The notes below the pieces were generated by a model. It did not search any database and was not told the origin of the DNA. It saw nothing but the letters and a program-made list of their open reading frames with translations. Below, piece after piece: positions 1-6,765 of a stretch of DNA of 13,816 nucleotides; position 1 is the first letter of the stretch; the number at the start of each line of letters is the position of its first letter. This stretch comes from Bacillota bacterium (GTDB lineage Bacteria; Bacillota; Desulfotomaculia; Desulfotomaculales; JAJYZD01). Made by a program: the position numbers and the translations under genes. Location of the stretch: the NCBI GenBank assembly GCA_021800315.1, contig JAJYZD010000083.1, positions 1 through 13,816 of the forward strand, read 5' to 3'.

Positions 1-16
1 GATGACTAAATTTTCC

Positions 17-44
17 TCCTATCCCCCCCTCGGGGGGGATAGGA
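17..44. repeat. Near-perfect C7/G7 hairpin palindrome
   Basis: Two 13-base arms (TCCTATC followed by six more C, and its exact complement) flank a 2-base TC centre, so the sequence could extrude as a long cruciform or fold as a very stable RNA hairpin. It lies about 60 bp beyond the stop of the broken recombinase and about 85 bp beyond the point where recombinase homology ends. Such a structure could be the tip of a mobile element, a recombinase target, or a transcription stop. There is no clean T-run on either side; on the minus strand it is followed by an A/T-rich GGAAAATTT. The palindrome is certain; its role is not. Confidence 0.6.
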
Positions 45-103
45 CACCCCACCTCCTCACACCAGGCTATTCTACTACACTAATTTCCGGGGGGGTAGCT
101 GTC

Positions 104-526
104 TCATTCCATTATGGCACAGAGGGGTTCGAGGTCGACCAACTCTCCAATGCGTAAGCCGGTTGCTCTTAGAATCTCCAGGGCGTAGCGCTGGAAAGGA
201 TCCTTCAACTCATGGACGGCCGTCTTCAATGCGGCAAACGTTGGTCCCAGCGCGCGGGCGATGGGGATTCTTCCGCTCCTTTTCCCAACGCATGTACTCT
301 AAGAGGTCACTCGTGCCCATGGACCATACATCCCTACCCGTATCAGCCAACCACCGCCAGAACGCAAGCAGATCAAAGGCGTAAGACCGTAGCGTATGCT
401 TGGAAAACGCAAGCCCCCCAGGTGCTCCAGATATCCTTGGATCTCATTGACAACGGTACCTTCTTCGTCCACTACCGACCAGCCGCTTGGTCCCTCCGCC
501 GTTTTCACTACCCTAAGAACGGCCAT
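104..526 (-). pseudogene. Tyrosine recombinase/phage integrase, frameshifted and truncated
   Basis: Reading the minus strand from the ATG at 526, the first frame gives an N-terminal stretch ending in YLEHLGGL (to about 410). The homologous sequence then continues in a second frame as AFSKHTLRSYAFDLLAFWRW, typical of the SAM-like core-binding domain of XerC/D and phage integrases. Near 247-262 it changes frame again and continues as GPTFAALKTAVHELKDPFQR, reaching ATGLRIGELVDLE. The Arg in GLRIGE (codon at 152-154) is the first catalytic Arg of the family. Homology stops at about 128, and the frame closes at TGA 106-104, so the HxxR box and the nucleophilic Tyr are missing. The first frameshift sits at a run of six G (minus strand, 419-414), a plausible slippage site. 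A full enzyme has about 300 residues; this is a dead remnant of an integrated element. Exact frameshift points are approximate. Confidence 0.8.
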
Positions 527-937
527 CGCCTCCCATCCAACTCCCCCGTGCTCAAAACCCTTAAACCCTTGTATGCCGGGGGGCTTGACAAGCCTATCAG
601 TCCCATGGGAGACTTGTCAAAGAAGGGATTGGCCGGATAACGGGGGACACTGGCTTGAAAGGGGCAGAAACGGGGATTGCTTCTATGGATAAGGCCCGAG
701 GCCAACTCTCTACCCACCAGGCACCGCCAACCGAAAGGGGGCGGCTAACGGAGCGACAGTCCACCTAAACCAAGGCGCCTGCTCTCTACCCGACAATGCT
801 TTCGATCCAGCAGAAGACATTACCCGGGCCCTTCTGTTAGACGGCCGCCTTAGGCCCCTTCCCGGGGCATCGTGTTTTGGGCGCAGGTCATGGGAAATGC
901 CTTGACCAGGCGGAAGGCCGGGTTTCCTCGGTGCTGA
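527..937. other. Gene-poor stretch beside recombinase remnant
   Basis: No open frame here reads like a protein on either strand. Visible structures are: an 8-bp inverted repeat TTGACAAG (585-592) with CTTGTCAA (613-620); a direct repeat CTCTCTACCC at 706-715 and 782-791; a small hairpin 724-744 with CCGCC/GGCGG arms and an inner CC-GAAA-GG loop; and a 5-bp hairpin GCCCC/GGGGC at 854-868. The last lies about 70 bases past the stop of the radical SAM gene and could end its transcript, though it has no T-run. On the minus strand the TTGACA at 620-615 could serve as a -35 box for the recombinase, but no good -10 follows. Confidence 0.4.
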
Positions 938-2419
938 TCAACAGATGTCATATACCTTTCTGAAGTGTATGCCGTATACCGAGAGAACAATGGCATCCGC
1001 CAGAAATCCTGGATGATTCCTCAGGGTTTTGAATAATAAGCGCCAATAAAGTTTCCTGCTCTTTTCCTGAATACCAAGGCAAAACATGACCATTAAGAAT
1101 GCCTTGAGATAACGCAAGCGGAACCTGGGGATGGCACTCCTTTTCATTGGTTTTAGTTCGTTAAACAACTTGAGGATGCGGTCATAGTACTGCGCCGGGG
1201 CATATATGGTTGTAACAATTTTCCGGTAACCGTCGATCAGGCTTTGGGTGTTCATGGTGGGAATGAAATTTAGGGAAAAATCGGTATTATTTCCGGCAAA
1301 CCCGTGCAAAATCCGGTTTTCTTTTCTTAAACGCTCGAACAACCTCGTTCCCTTCGGGGCGTTGAGTAAGCCGACCATCGCCGTGACGATACCGCTACGC
1401 TGAATGAAGTCTATCTGCCTGTCGAAAATGGAGGGCGTGTCGCTGTCGAACCCTACAATAAAGCCTGCGCTCACCGACATGCCGGCGTTTTGGATTTTTT
1501 TGACGGCGCCCAACAGATCGCGGCTGACATTGTTGAACTTATTGCATTCGATCAAACTTTCCTCATTAGGTGTTTCGATACCGATAAATACCTGGGCAAA
1601 CCCCGCTTCAGCCATCAATTGCATCAACTCTTCGTCGTCGGCCAGGTTGATCGAAGTTTCCGTTATGTAGTCAAAGGGGTGATTGTGTCCCCGGCCCCAC
1701 TGGATCATGGCCGGCAATATTTCCCTTTTCAACTTGCCCTTGTTGCCGATAAAGTTGTCGTCGACAACGAAGACGGTTTCCCGCCAGCCGCGGACGTAAA
1801 TGGCTTCGAGTTCGGCGATGAACTGCCCGGCGTTCTTGGTCCTGGCCCTCCGGCCATAAAGGGAGGTGATGCCGCAAAACTCGCAGTCGTAGGGGCAACC
1901 GCGGGAATACTGAATGCTCATGGTCGCGTAGTCGTCCAGATGGATCAGGTCCCAGGCGGGGATCGGCGTGGTTTCCATCCCGGGATGGTCATTAACCGTG
2001 TACAGGTGCCTGGCCGCGCCGTTGTCCAGATCGGCGAGGAACTCCGGAAGGGTGGCCTCCGCTTCGTTGAGGACCAGGTGGTCGATGTCTGCGAATTCTT
2101 CGGGCTCTACCGTGAAGAGGGGCCCGCCGGCCACCGTTCTTACTCCGATGGATTGGCAGCGCGCGACAACCTCCCTTACGGAATCGGCCTGGATGGCCAT
2201 GGCGCTGATGAATACGATATCCGCCCATCGCAGGTCCGCATCCAGGAGTTGACGCACGTTCAGGTCGACCACCCGCTTTTCCCACGCCTGAGGCAACATG
2301 GCGGCCACCGTCAGAAGGCCCAGCGGAGGGTAGGCGGCCTTGACGCTGATGAATTTGAGCGCGTGCTTGAAACTCCAGAAGCTCAGGGGGTATTTGGGGT
2401 AGACCAGTAGAGCATTCAT
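938..2419 (-). CDS. B12-binding-domain radical SAM protein (DUF4070 type)
   Basis: The product is 493 aa. Residues 1-140 form a Rossmann-like region of the cobalamin-binding type, beginning MNALLVYPKYPLSFW and including AAYPPLGLLTVAAMLP. The radical SAM core follows, with the 4Fe-4S ligands C175, C179 and C182 in SRGCPYDCEFC, then GIET at about 280-283. The C-terminal part, from about residue 385, resembles the DUF4070 extension seen in HpnP-like and related enzymes. The first domain has DLNV where base-off cobalamin binders have DxHxxG, so no lower His ligand is evident. The family includes methylases of unactivated carbons such as hopanoid C-2; the substrate here cannot be named. I chose ATG 2419 over an upstream ATG at 2551 because AGGAGG (2435-2430) lies 10 bases before it and the conserved family start begins there. 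It stands alone, about 500 bp from the next gene, and is visibly poorer in GC than the genes to its right. Confidence 0.85.
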   Translation of the reverse strand: MNALLVYPKYPLSFWSFKHALKFISVKAAYPPLGLLTVAAMLPQAWEKRVVDLNVRQLLDADLRWADIVFISAMAIQADSVREVVARCQSIGVRTVAGGPLFTVEPEEFADIDHLVLNEAEATLPEFLADLDNGAARHLYTVNDHPGMETTPIPAWDLIHLDDYATMSIQYSRGCPYDCEFCGITSLYGRRARTKNAGQFIAELEAIYVRGWRETVFVVDDNFIGNKGKLKREILPAMIQWGRGHNHPFDYITETSINLADDEELMQLMAEAGFAQVFIGIETPNEESLIECNKFNNVSRDLLGAVKKIQNAGMSVSAGFIVGFDSDTPSIFDRQIDFIQRSGIVTAMVGLLNAPKGTRLFERLRKENRILHGFAGNNTDFSLNFIPTMNTQSLIDGYRKIVTTIYAPAQYYDRILKLFNELKPMKRSAIPRFRLRYLKAFLMVMFCLGIQEKSRKLYWRLLFKTLRNHPGFLADAIVLSVYGIHFRKVYDIC

Positions 2420-2587
2420 TCTGAAACAACCTCCTGTCCGTAGAAGAACCAGATCAAACAGGTATCTTCCGGAGATGCCTGCGTCTGTCCAGCGTACCTG
2501 GAGTAGCATGCAAAAGAGAGCGAGGTACTTCGAATGCGGCCCGGAACGCATGGATTAAAATCTTTCTTAAGCAAGATAGCATGCCAA

Positions 2588-2607
2588 TGTCATGACCGGT
2601 CGTGACA
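2588..2607. promoter_or_regulatory. 20-bp near-palindrome, candidate operator
   Basis: TGTCATGACC is followed directly by GGTCGTGACA. The arms match at nine of ten positions, with one T/G pair. It sits about 170 bp upstream of the radical SAM start, next to the A/T-rich stretch where a promoter is likely. Size and symmetry fit the site of a dimeric repressor, but no regulator gene is in the window and the role is inferred. Confidence 0.3.
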
Positions 2608-2862
2608 GGTGTTGACCGGATCCTGGTTCCGCCAAAGGCGCGTGGAGAGGGAGCGGATGGGAACGGGAGGCGCACCGGTTAAAAACACGAGACGGATTTG
2701 CTAACCAACGGACTTGCCCCGGTGTACCATTTCGGCACCCCGGTGCCCTTTTCCTCCCCGTCAAGTCAGGCCGTGTTCAGCGTTCATTCCGGGCCGATTC
2801 CGGGGATCCTGACCGTCCGTAGGCGTGCCACAAAAAGGCTGGCCAGGCGGGCGCGGCTCAAA

Positions 2863-2883
2863 CCGGCCGCGGACAGCGGCCGG
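2863..2883 (-). terminator. GC-rich hairpin after the methyltransferase operon
   Basis: A perfect 8-bp stem, CCGGCCGC with GCGGCCGG, and a 5-base loop begin 32 bases past the TAA (2917-2915) of the last methyltransferase gene. On the minus strand it is followed only by TTTGAG, so it is not a textbook Rho-independent terminator. Position and stability still make transcript ending, or protection of the 3' end, the likeliest role. Confidence 0.4.
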
Positions 2884-2914
2884 ACCTGAGGCCAACGGGG
2901 TAGGAGGATGCCGT

Positions 2915-3928
2915 TTACCGCGGTCTGCGCCCGGTGTCCGTAAGCGCCCGCAGATTGGCCAGCGGGGTTTGCAGGCTGACGCCGCAGGCGGGGGCCAGGA
3001 TGCTCACCCCGCTGTCCAAAGCGTGTTTCGCCGCCTGGCCGATTCTTTCCGGGGTGCCCCGGTGGAGGACCTGGGTGCTGATATTTCCCATGAGCGGGAT
3101 GCCTTCGAGTACGGTTTGCGCTTTGCGCATGCTTACGACCGAATCGAAACTTAGCGCGGCCGGGCCCATGTCCCTTATCTCCTCCAGCAGTAGCGTGGCG
3201 TCACCGCAGATGTGGATGATCACACCCGAGCCCGCGGCCCTGATGGTCCGGGCCAGGCGGCGCAAGTAGGGGCGGACGAACGTCCGGAAGTTGGCCGGAC
3301 CCAGGATTTCCCCGGTGGCGGTGGGGTCGGCGATGGCCACCGCGTCGGCCCCGGCGGCGGCCTGCCGGCGGGCAAAGCCCGCCAGGTACTCCGTCAGGTA
3401 GTCCAAAAAGACATGCGCACCGGCGGGGTCCTTGCGCAAGAGGCGGAAGAATACGAGCGGGTCGATGAGCGAGGTGGCCAGGCTCATCGGACCGGTCAGG
3501 TTGCCGATTACCGGGGTGTCGTCGTGGCGGGCGGCGAGCAGTTTTATGGCGTCGCATACCACCGCGGCGCGGCTGGGGCTGTCCGGCGGGGGGAGAGGCC
3601 GTGCCATGACGGCGGCCGGCTGCGCGGCCGCGTAGACCGCCACCCGGGGTTCCACCTCCGCCCCGCCCGGGTCCACCCGGCTGCCCAGGTCTTCGGCTTC
3701 CACGGTAAGACAGAAGGGAACCCCCAGGTTCTCGAAACCGGTGGCCGCGCGAATGGTTTCGGCCACCTCCGCCATGGCCGCCGGGTCGTTATGCCGGTTG
3801 CCCGCGGTCTGGCGCAGCACCCCGGCGGTGGCGGCGCTCATCATGCCGCCCGGGCACAGAACCGGCGGGCGGTCGACGGTCGCACCGGCCAAAACGGCGC
3901 CCAGGCGTTCTTTTTCCGTCATCATCAT
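2915..3928 (-). CDS. MtaA/UroD-family zinc methyltransferase (second copy)
   Basis: The product is 337 aa, the usual size for methylcobamide:thiol methyltransferases (MtaA/MtbA) and uroporphyrinogen decarboxylase. The N-terminal TEKERLGAVLAGATVDRPP is typical of the family. Zinc ligands can be read as H239 and C241 in HICGD and C315 in APACG, the H-x-C...C pattern of the methyltransferases; UroD itself lacks this. It probably moves a methyl group between a corrinoid protein and a thiol or other acceptor in the cytoplasm. It starts 4 bases after the stop of the gene before it, so the two are co-transcribed. Three ATG codons in a row (3928-3920) make the exact start ambiguous, and the ribosome site is weak (GGCGGT). 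It differs clearly from its upstream neighbour, so it is an old paralogue rather than a recent duplicate. The methyl donor or acceptor is unknown. Confidence 0.82.
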   Translation of the reverse strand: MMMTEKERLGAVLAGATVDRPPVLCPGGMMSAATAGVLRQTAGNRHNDPAAMAEVAETIRAATGFENLGVPFCLTVEAEDLGSRVDPGGAEVEPRVAVYAAAQPAAVMARPLPPPDSPSRAAVVCDAIKLLAARHDDTPVIGNLTGPMSLATSLIDPLVFFRLLRKDPAGAHVFLDYLTEYLAGFARRQAAAGADAVAIADPTATGEILGPANFRTFVRPYLRRLARTIRAAGSGVIIHICGDATLLLEEIRDMGPAALSFDSVVSMRKAQTVLEGIPLMGNISTQVLHRGTPERIGQAAKHALDSGVSILAPACGVSLQTPLANLRALTDTGRRPR

Positions 3929-3932
3929 AATC

Positions 3933-4979
3933 TTACCGCCGGCCGTATATTCTGGCGGCCTCGATCAGGGCGTCGATGTTGGCCGGCGGCGTGTTCAACG
4001 GCATCTCGCAGCCCGAGGAGACGATCAGGCCCCGGGGGCTGCCGGCGGCCTTGGCGATGATTTCGCGGACCTCGTCCCGGACCGCCTCCGGAGTGCCCTT
4101 CAGGAGCGTCTCCGCCGGTTTTACATTGCCCAGGAGGCAGGTCTTCTCTCCCACCAGTTCCCGGGCCTCGCCCATGTCGATCTGGTCCAGGCTCAGGATG
4201 TCGGCCCGGCTTTCGGCCATCAGTTTAACGACGGGCCTGGTTTTCCCGCAGATGTGCAGACAGATGGGGAGTCCTTTCGCATGGGCCCGGTCGACGATGT
4301 CCACGAGATGGGGCAGGACATACTGTTCGAACTGCCGGGGGCTGATCAGGCTGGCGCTGGCCACCGGCTCGACGATCACCGGGACCACCGCGAGTTGGGC
4401 CAGGGCGTCGATCATGTTGAAAGCCGAAGCCTTGGCTTTCGCCAGTAACTCGTTGACCAGGCCTGGATTCCTGTAGGTTTCCCGGATGAAGGTTTCGGTG
4501 CCCCGCAGGTGGGAGGCGGTGGTGAAGGGGGCGGCGAAGATGCAGCCCACGAAGACCCGGTCGCCCAGTGTTTCCACCACGTGGCTCGCCGCGGCCAGGT
4601 AGACCGGCAGCCGTCCGTCCCGCCACGGGTCGGCCACGAGGACCCGGTCGACATCGGCCGCATCCCCCACGAACGGTGTTTCCACCCGCGGCGCGTCGTC
4701 GTCCGGGAAGAAGAGGCGGGTGCCCATGGCTTCGGCTACGGTGGCGGTGGTGGTGAAGATGAGGGGCATGTCGTGTCCGTACCGCTCCCAGGCCCGTACC
4801 TGGGCTTTCCCCATCAGGTCCGCGTCGTGGTTGAATTGGCGGACGGTCACGCCCGTAACCCGCGAGCAGTGGTTCAGGATGAGGGGGGCGGACGCGATCC
4901 GGTCCACCGGCCGTCCCTGCAGCGTGGCTCGGAGACGCTCCTTGGGGGTCATGACATCAGGGGGAGTTTCTAAGCGCAT
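3933..4979 (-). CDS. MtaA/UroD-family zinc methyltransferase (first copy)
   Basis: The product is 348 aa. The family N-terminus is seen as MTPKERLRATLQGRPVDR. The zinc motif is HICGK (H242, C244) with C324 in SSGCEMP, again the corrinoid methyltransferase pattern rather than true UroD. ILSLDQID and LLGNVKPAETLLKGTPE are also family blocks. I chose ATG 4979: GGAGGT (4991-4986) stands 6 bases before it, whereas a GTG at 4985 would touch that site with no spacing. The gene overlaps the end of the corrinoid protein gene by 10 bases, pointing to translational coupling. The likely partner is that corrinoid protein, with methyl transfer from methyl-Co(III) to an acceptor, or the reverse. No substrate-specific MtaB/MttB-type partner is seen in the window. 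Confidence 0.83.
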   Translation of the reverse strand: MRLETPPDVMTPKERLRATLQGRPVDRIASAPLILNHCSRVTGVTVRQFNHDADLMGKAQVRAWERYGHDMPLIFTTTATVAEAMGTRLFFPDDDAPRVETPFVGDAADVDRVLVADPWRDGRLPVYLAAASHVVETLGDRVFVGCIFAAPFTTASHLRGTETFIRETYRNPGLVNELLAKAKASAFNMIDALAQLAVVPVIVEPVASASLISPRQFEQYVLPHLVDIVDRAHAKGLPICLHICGKTRPVVKLMAESRADILSLDQIDMGEARELVGEKTCLLGNVKPAETLLKGTPEAVRDEVREIIAKAAGSPRGLIVSSGCEMPLNTPPANIDALIEAARIYGRR

Positions 4980-5638
4980 GACCACACCTCCAAAAGCGCG
5001 GTCAGGTTGCGGACCGCGGAATTGGCGTCGGGGGCGTACAGGTCGGCGCCGATTTCCCGGGCAAAGGCAGGGGAAACCGGGCCTCCTCCGACCATGACCA
5101 GGAAGCGGTCCCGGATGCCGCGGGCCTCGAGATCTTCAATGACCGTCCGCATGCCGTCCATGGTGGTGCTCATCAGGGTGGACAGGCCGATGACGCTGGC
5201 TCCTACCTCCAGGGCCTTGGTCACGAAGTCGGCCGGGGGCACGTCCCGGCCCAGGTCGTAGACTTCGAATCCGGCGGCCTCCAGCATTATCTTTACCAGG
5301 CTCTTACCGATATCGTGGGTGTCGCCCCGGACCACTCCCAGGACCACTTTGGCCGCGGTCCCGCCCCGGTCCACCGGCAGGTGGGGCTGCAGTACCGCAA
5401 GCCCGGCCAGCATGGCGTCGGAACAGAGCAGCACTTCCGGGATGAAGTATTCCTCCCGTTCGTATTTGTCGCCTACCACCATCATGCCTTTGACCAGGCC
5501 GCCGTTGATCGCCTCCGCGGCCTCGATGCCCGCCCCCAGCGATTCCCGGGCCGACCTTCGGCAGGTATCCTCCTCCATATCCACCACCGCCCGGGCCAGT
5601 TCCAGCAAAATATCTTCTTTGTTCTTCAATGGCGCCAC
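4970..5638 (-). CDS. Corrinoid protein (MtaC/MtbC-like)
   Basis: The product is 222 aa from GTG 5638. Residues 1-90 are the helical cap domain (KNKEDILLELARAV...MMVVGDKYEREEYFIPEVL). The cobalamin domain follows, with DTHDIG at 106-111 (D106, H108, G111) giving the lower His ligand, then EVYDLGRDVP, the GLSTLMSTT block and VGGGPVS. It carries the methyl group on cobalt for the methyltransferases downstream. Start choice: the frame stays open to an ATG at 5716, but that stretch holds a promoter and looks non-coding. GTG 5638 has GGGAG 6 bases upstream, and TTG 5629 also has GGGAG at 8 bases and would give 219 aa. It is the first gene of a three-gene operon. Family length is about 210-230 aa, consistent with either start. 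Confidence 0.87.
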   Translation of the reverse strand: MAPLKNKEDILLELARAVVDMEEDTCRRSARESLGAGIEAAEAINGGLVKGMMVVGDKYEREEYFIPEVLLCSDAMLAGLAVLQPHLPVDRGGTAAKVVLGVVRGDTHDIGKSLVKIMLEAAGFEVYDLGRDVPPADFVTKALEVGASVIGLSTLMSTTMDGMRTVIEDLEARGIRDRFLVMVGGGPVSPAFAREIGADLYAPDANSAVRNLTALLEVWSCA

Positions 5639-5672
5639 TCCCGACTCCCGAAATTCCCTGCTTACCGGGGTT

Positions 5673-5703
5673 ATTGTAGCATAAGGTAGGCTTATGGAGC
5701 CAA
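5673..5703 (-). promoter_or_regulatory. Extended -10 promoter with overlapping inverted repeat
   Basis: On the minus strand TGCTACAAT (5681-5673) is an extended -10 element. TTGGCT (5703-5698) could be its -35, but the 19-base gap is longer than usual, so the TG extension may do the work. CATAAG (5680-5685) and CTTATG (5691-5696), 5 bases apart, overlap the TG and the spacer, a good place for a repressor or activator. Transcription would start near 5666, giving a leader of about 30 bases before the corrinoid gene. Confidence 0.5.
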
Positions 5704-5931
5704 TAGAAATATTCAATGTATCCTAGCCCGGTGATAAACGGTTCGACGGGCGGGGAGAGGGAAGTCCGGGCGGCACCCGCGCGGGTGGGGATTGGAAAAC
5801 ATCCGGGGTAAGGAGGTTTTTTCATCCTGGTGTCGAAAAAACAGCTACCAGAGGAATAAAAGACCTGAACGTAGGGGCGGCGCGGTGGCCGTACAGCGGC
5901 TGGAAGATCATCAGTAAAGGTGGTAGTCACT
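5704..5931. promoter_or_regulatory. Divergent control region, several inverted repeats
   Basis: This is the upstream region of the four-gene BREX-like cassette. It contains a 14-bp perfect palindrome CACCCGCGCGGGTG (5774-5787) and an 8-bp inverted repeat GTTTTTTC (5816-5823) with GAAAAAAC (5835-5842). GGAAAAC near 5794-5800 could also pair with the first arm, so alternative folds are possible. AGGAGG (5811-5816) precedes a GTG at 5830 that opens a 9-codon frame (MSKKQLPEE), a possible leader peptide, but the 13-base spacing is long. I cannot name a firm plus-strand promoter. No B12 riboswitch pattern is recognisable. Confidence 0.4.
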
Positions 5932-6765
5932 TTGGAGGATAACCAGGACAGCGGCACAATGATCACGGGTTTATCCGGGTTTACGGAGAATATGGCACCT
6001 CGTCTTGCGGAACTGGCCAAGGCCCTGGAGCGGTTGGGCCGCCTCAAGTCCGTAGGCCGGCAGGTCGAACTGCTTCATCCGGGTGAAATCGATAAACAGT
6101 TGCAGGAAGCGTTCGCCCTGTGCGGACAGGCGGGGGAAATGGCCAGGGCGGCGCGGGAAATGTTTTCCCTTTTCCGCCTGGCTCCCGACGAGGAAGGCCA
6201 AAGAGAGTGGGAAAAGGTTTTCCTGCAACGGTGCCGGGAGGCCAAGGTAGCCGTGGAAGGTGAATTTCCCGCCTACCGGGTTTTCCCCATCGATATCAGG
6301 GTCGACCTGGCCCACGACCAGGTGATCGTCAACAAGCGGGTTGTCCGCACCCTTCACCCCGGAGCGGTGGTCCAAAGGATCGTCCGGGAAATCGAGCGTT
6401 TGCACGGGGAACGGTTTAACGCCAACCAGTTCATGCAGGCCCTGATCCGTGCCTACGATCTTTTGGCGTACGAGGCCCTGAACGCGGGACGCAAAAAGGA
6501 GGAAACCAAGCACCAACCCTTGAAGCGCATCTACGATATTCTGGCGTTGCGTACCGGTGCATCCGGCTACACGCAAAGCCAGTTCGCCTTCGACATCTTC
6601 CGGCTGCGCCGGGAGGCGGACCTTGTAGCCAACGGACGGCACCTGCTCTTCAGCACTACCCGCCAGGCCGGCTTCAAGGGCTTTGAAATACCGAAGGCGG
6701 CGGGCCAGCCGGAGACCCTGGCTTCCCTGGAAATAGCCCCGGTGGGGAGCGATTACCATGGATAA
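5932..6765 (+). CDS. Unknown protein, first gene of BREX-like cassette
   Basis: The product is 277 aa from TTG 5932, and I do not recognise the family. The first 80 or so residues look helical and coiled-coil-like (RLAELAKALERLGRLKSVGR). A mixed segment follows (YRVFPIDIRVDLAHDQVIVN). The C-terminal third (IYDILALRTGASGYTQSQFA, then a basic stretch ending GRHLLFSTTR) has the look of a winged-helix unit, which would suit DNA or partner binding; this is inference. There is no signal peptide, membrane segment, P-loop or obvious nuclease motif. Start choice is uncertain: AAGGTGG (5917-5923) stands 8 bases before TTG 5932, while GTG 5920, ATG 5959 and ATG 5992 are in frame with poorer sites. It overlaps the next gene by 8 bases, so it is translated with the ATPases and probably works in their complex. 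Confidence 0.7.
   Translation: MEDNQDSGTMITGLSGFTENMAPRLAELAKALERLGRLKSVGRQVELLHPGEIDKQLQEAFALCGQAGEMARAAREMFSLFRLAPDEEGQREWEKVFLQRCREAKVAVEGEFPAYRVFPIDIRVDLAHDQVIVNKRVVRTLHPGAVVQRIVREIERLHGERFNANQFMQALIRAYDLLAYEALNAGRKKEETKHQPLKRIYDILALRTGASGYTQSQFAFDIFRLRREADLVANGRHLLFSTTRQAGFKGFEIPKAAGQPETLASLEIAPVGSDYHG

Larger units (their letters stand above)
2420..2914. other. 495-bp intergenic region without a gene
   Basis: It separates the end of the methyltransferase operon from the radical SAM gene, both on the minus strand. I see no convincing coding sequence. It holds the radical SAM ribosome site (2430-2435), a 20-bp near-palindrome (2588-2607), a short GGCACC/GGTGCC palindrome (2734-2747) followed by CTTTT on the plus strand, and the hairpin at 2863-2883. 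The part around 2550-2590 is locally A/T-rich and is the most likely site of the radical SAM promoter, but no clear -35/-10 pair stands out. Confidence 0.5.

Noticed and set aside
163..692. Overlapping plus-strand frames at the left end
   Set aside because: They are antisense to the recombinase remnant and have no recognisable protein features.
685..768. Small plus-strand frame starting ATG 685 (27 codons)
   Set aside because: Weak ribosome site, no recognisable sequence, and it lies in a decayed zone.
1490..2410. Plus-strand frame of 306 codons antisense to the radical SAM gene
   Set aside because: The opposite strand has a complete radical SAM protein with CxxxCxxC and a ribosome site.
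2571..2588. Possible sigma-54 promoter (TGGCATG...CTTGC, minus strand) before the radical SAM gene
   Set aside because: The GG and GC are 11 bases apart; sigma-54 needs 10, and this spacing is strict.
5717..5919. Cobalamin riboswitch in the divergent region
   Set aside because: A B12-linked operon made this worth checking, but I find no B12-box or the other conserved segments on either strand.
5304..6047. Minus-strand frame of 247 codons spanning the divergent control region
   Set aside because: It runs through promoter and repeats and is a shadow of the corrinoid gene; the translation is low-complexity and family-less.
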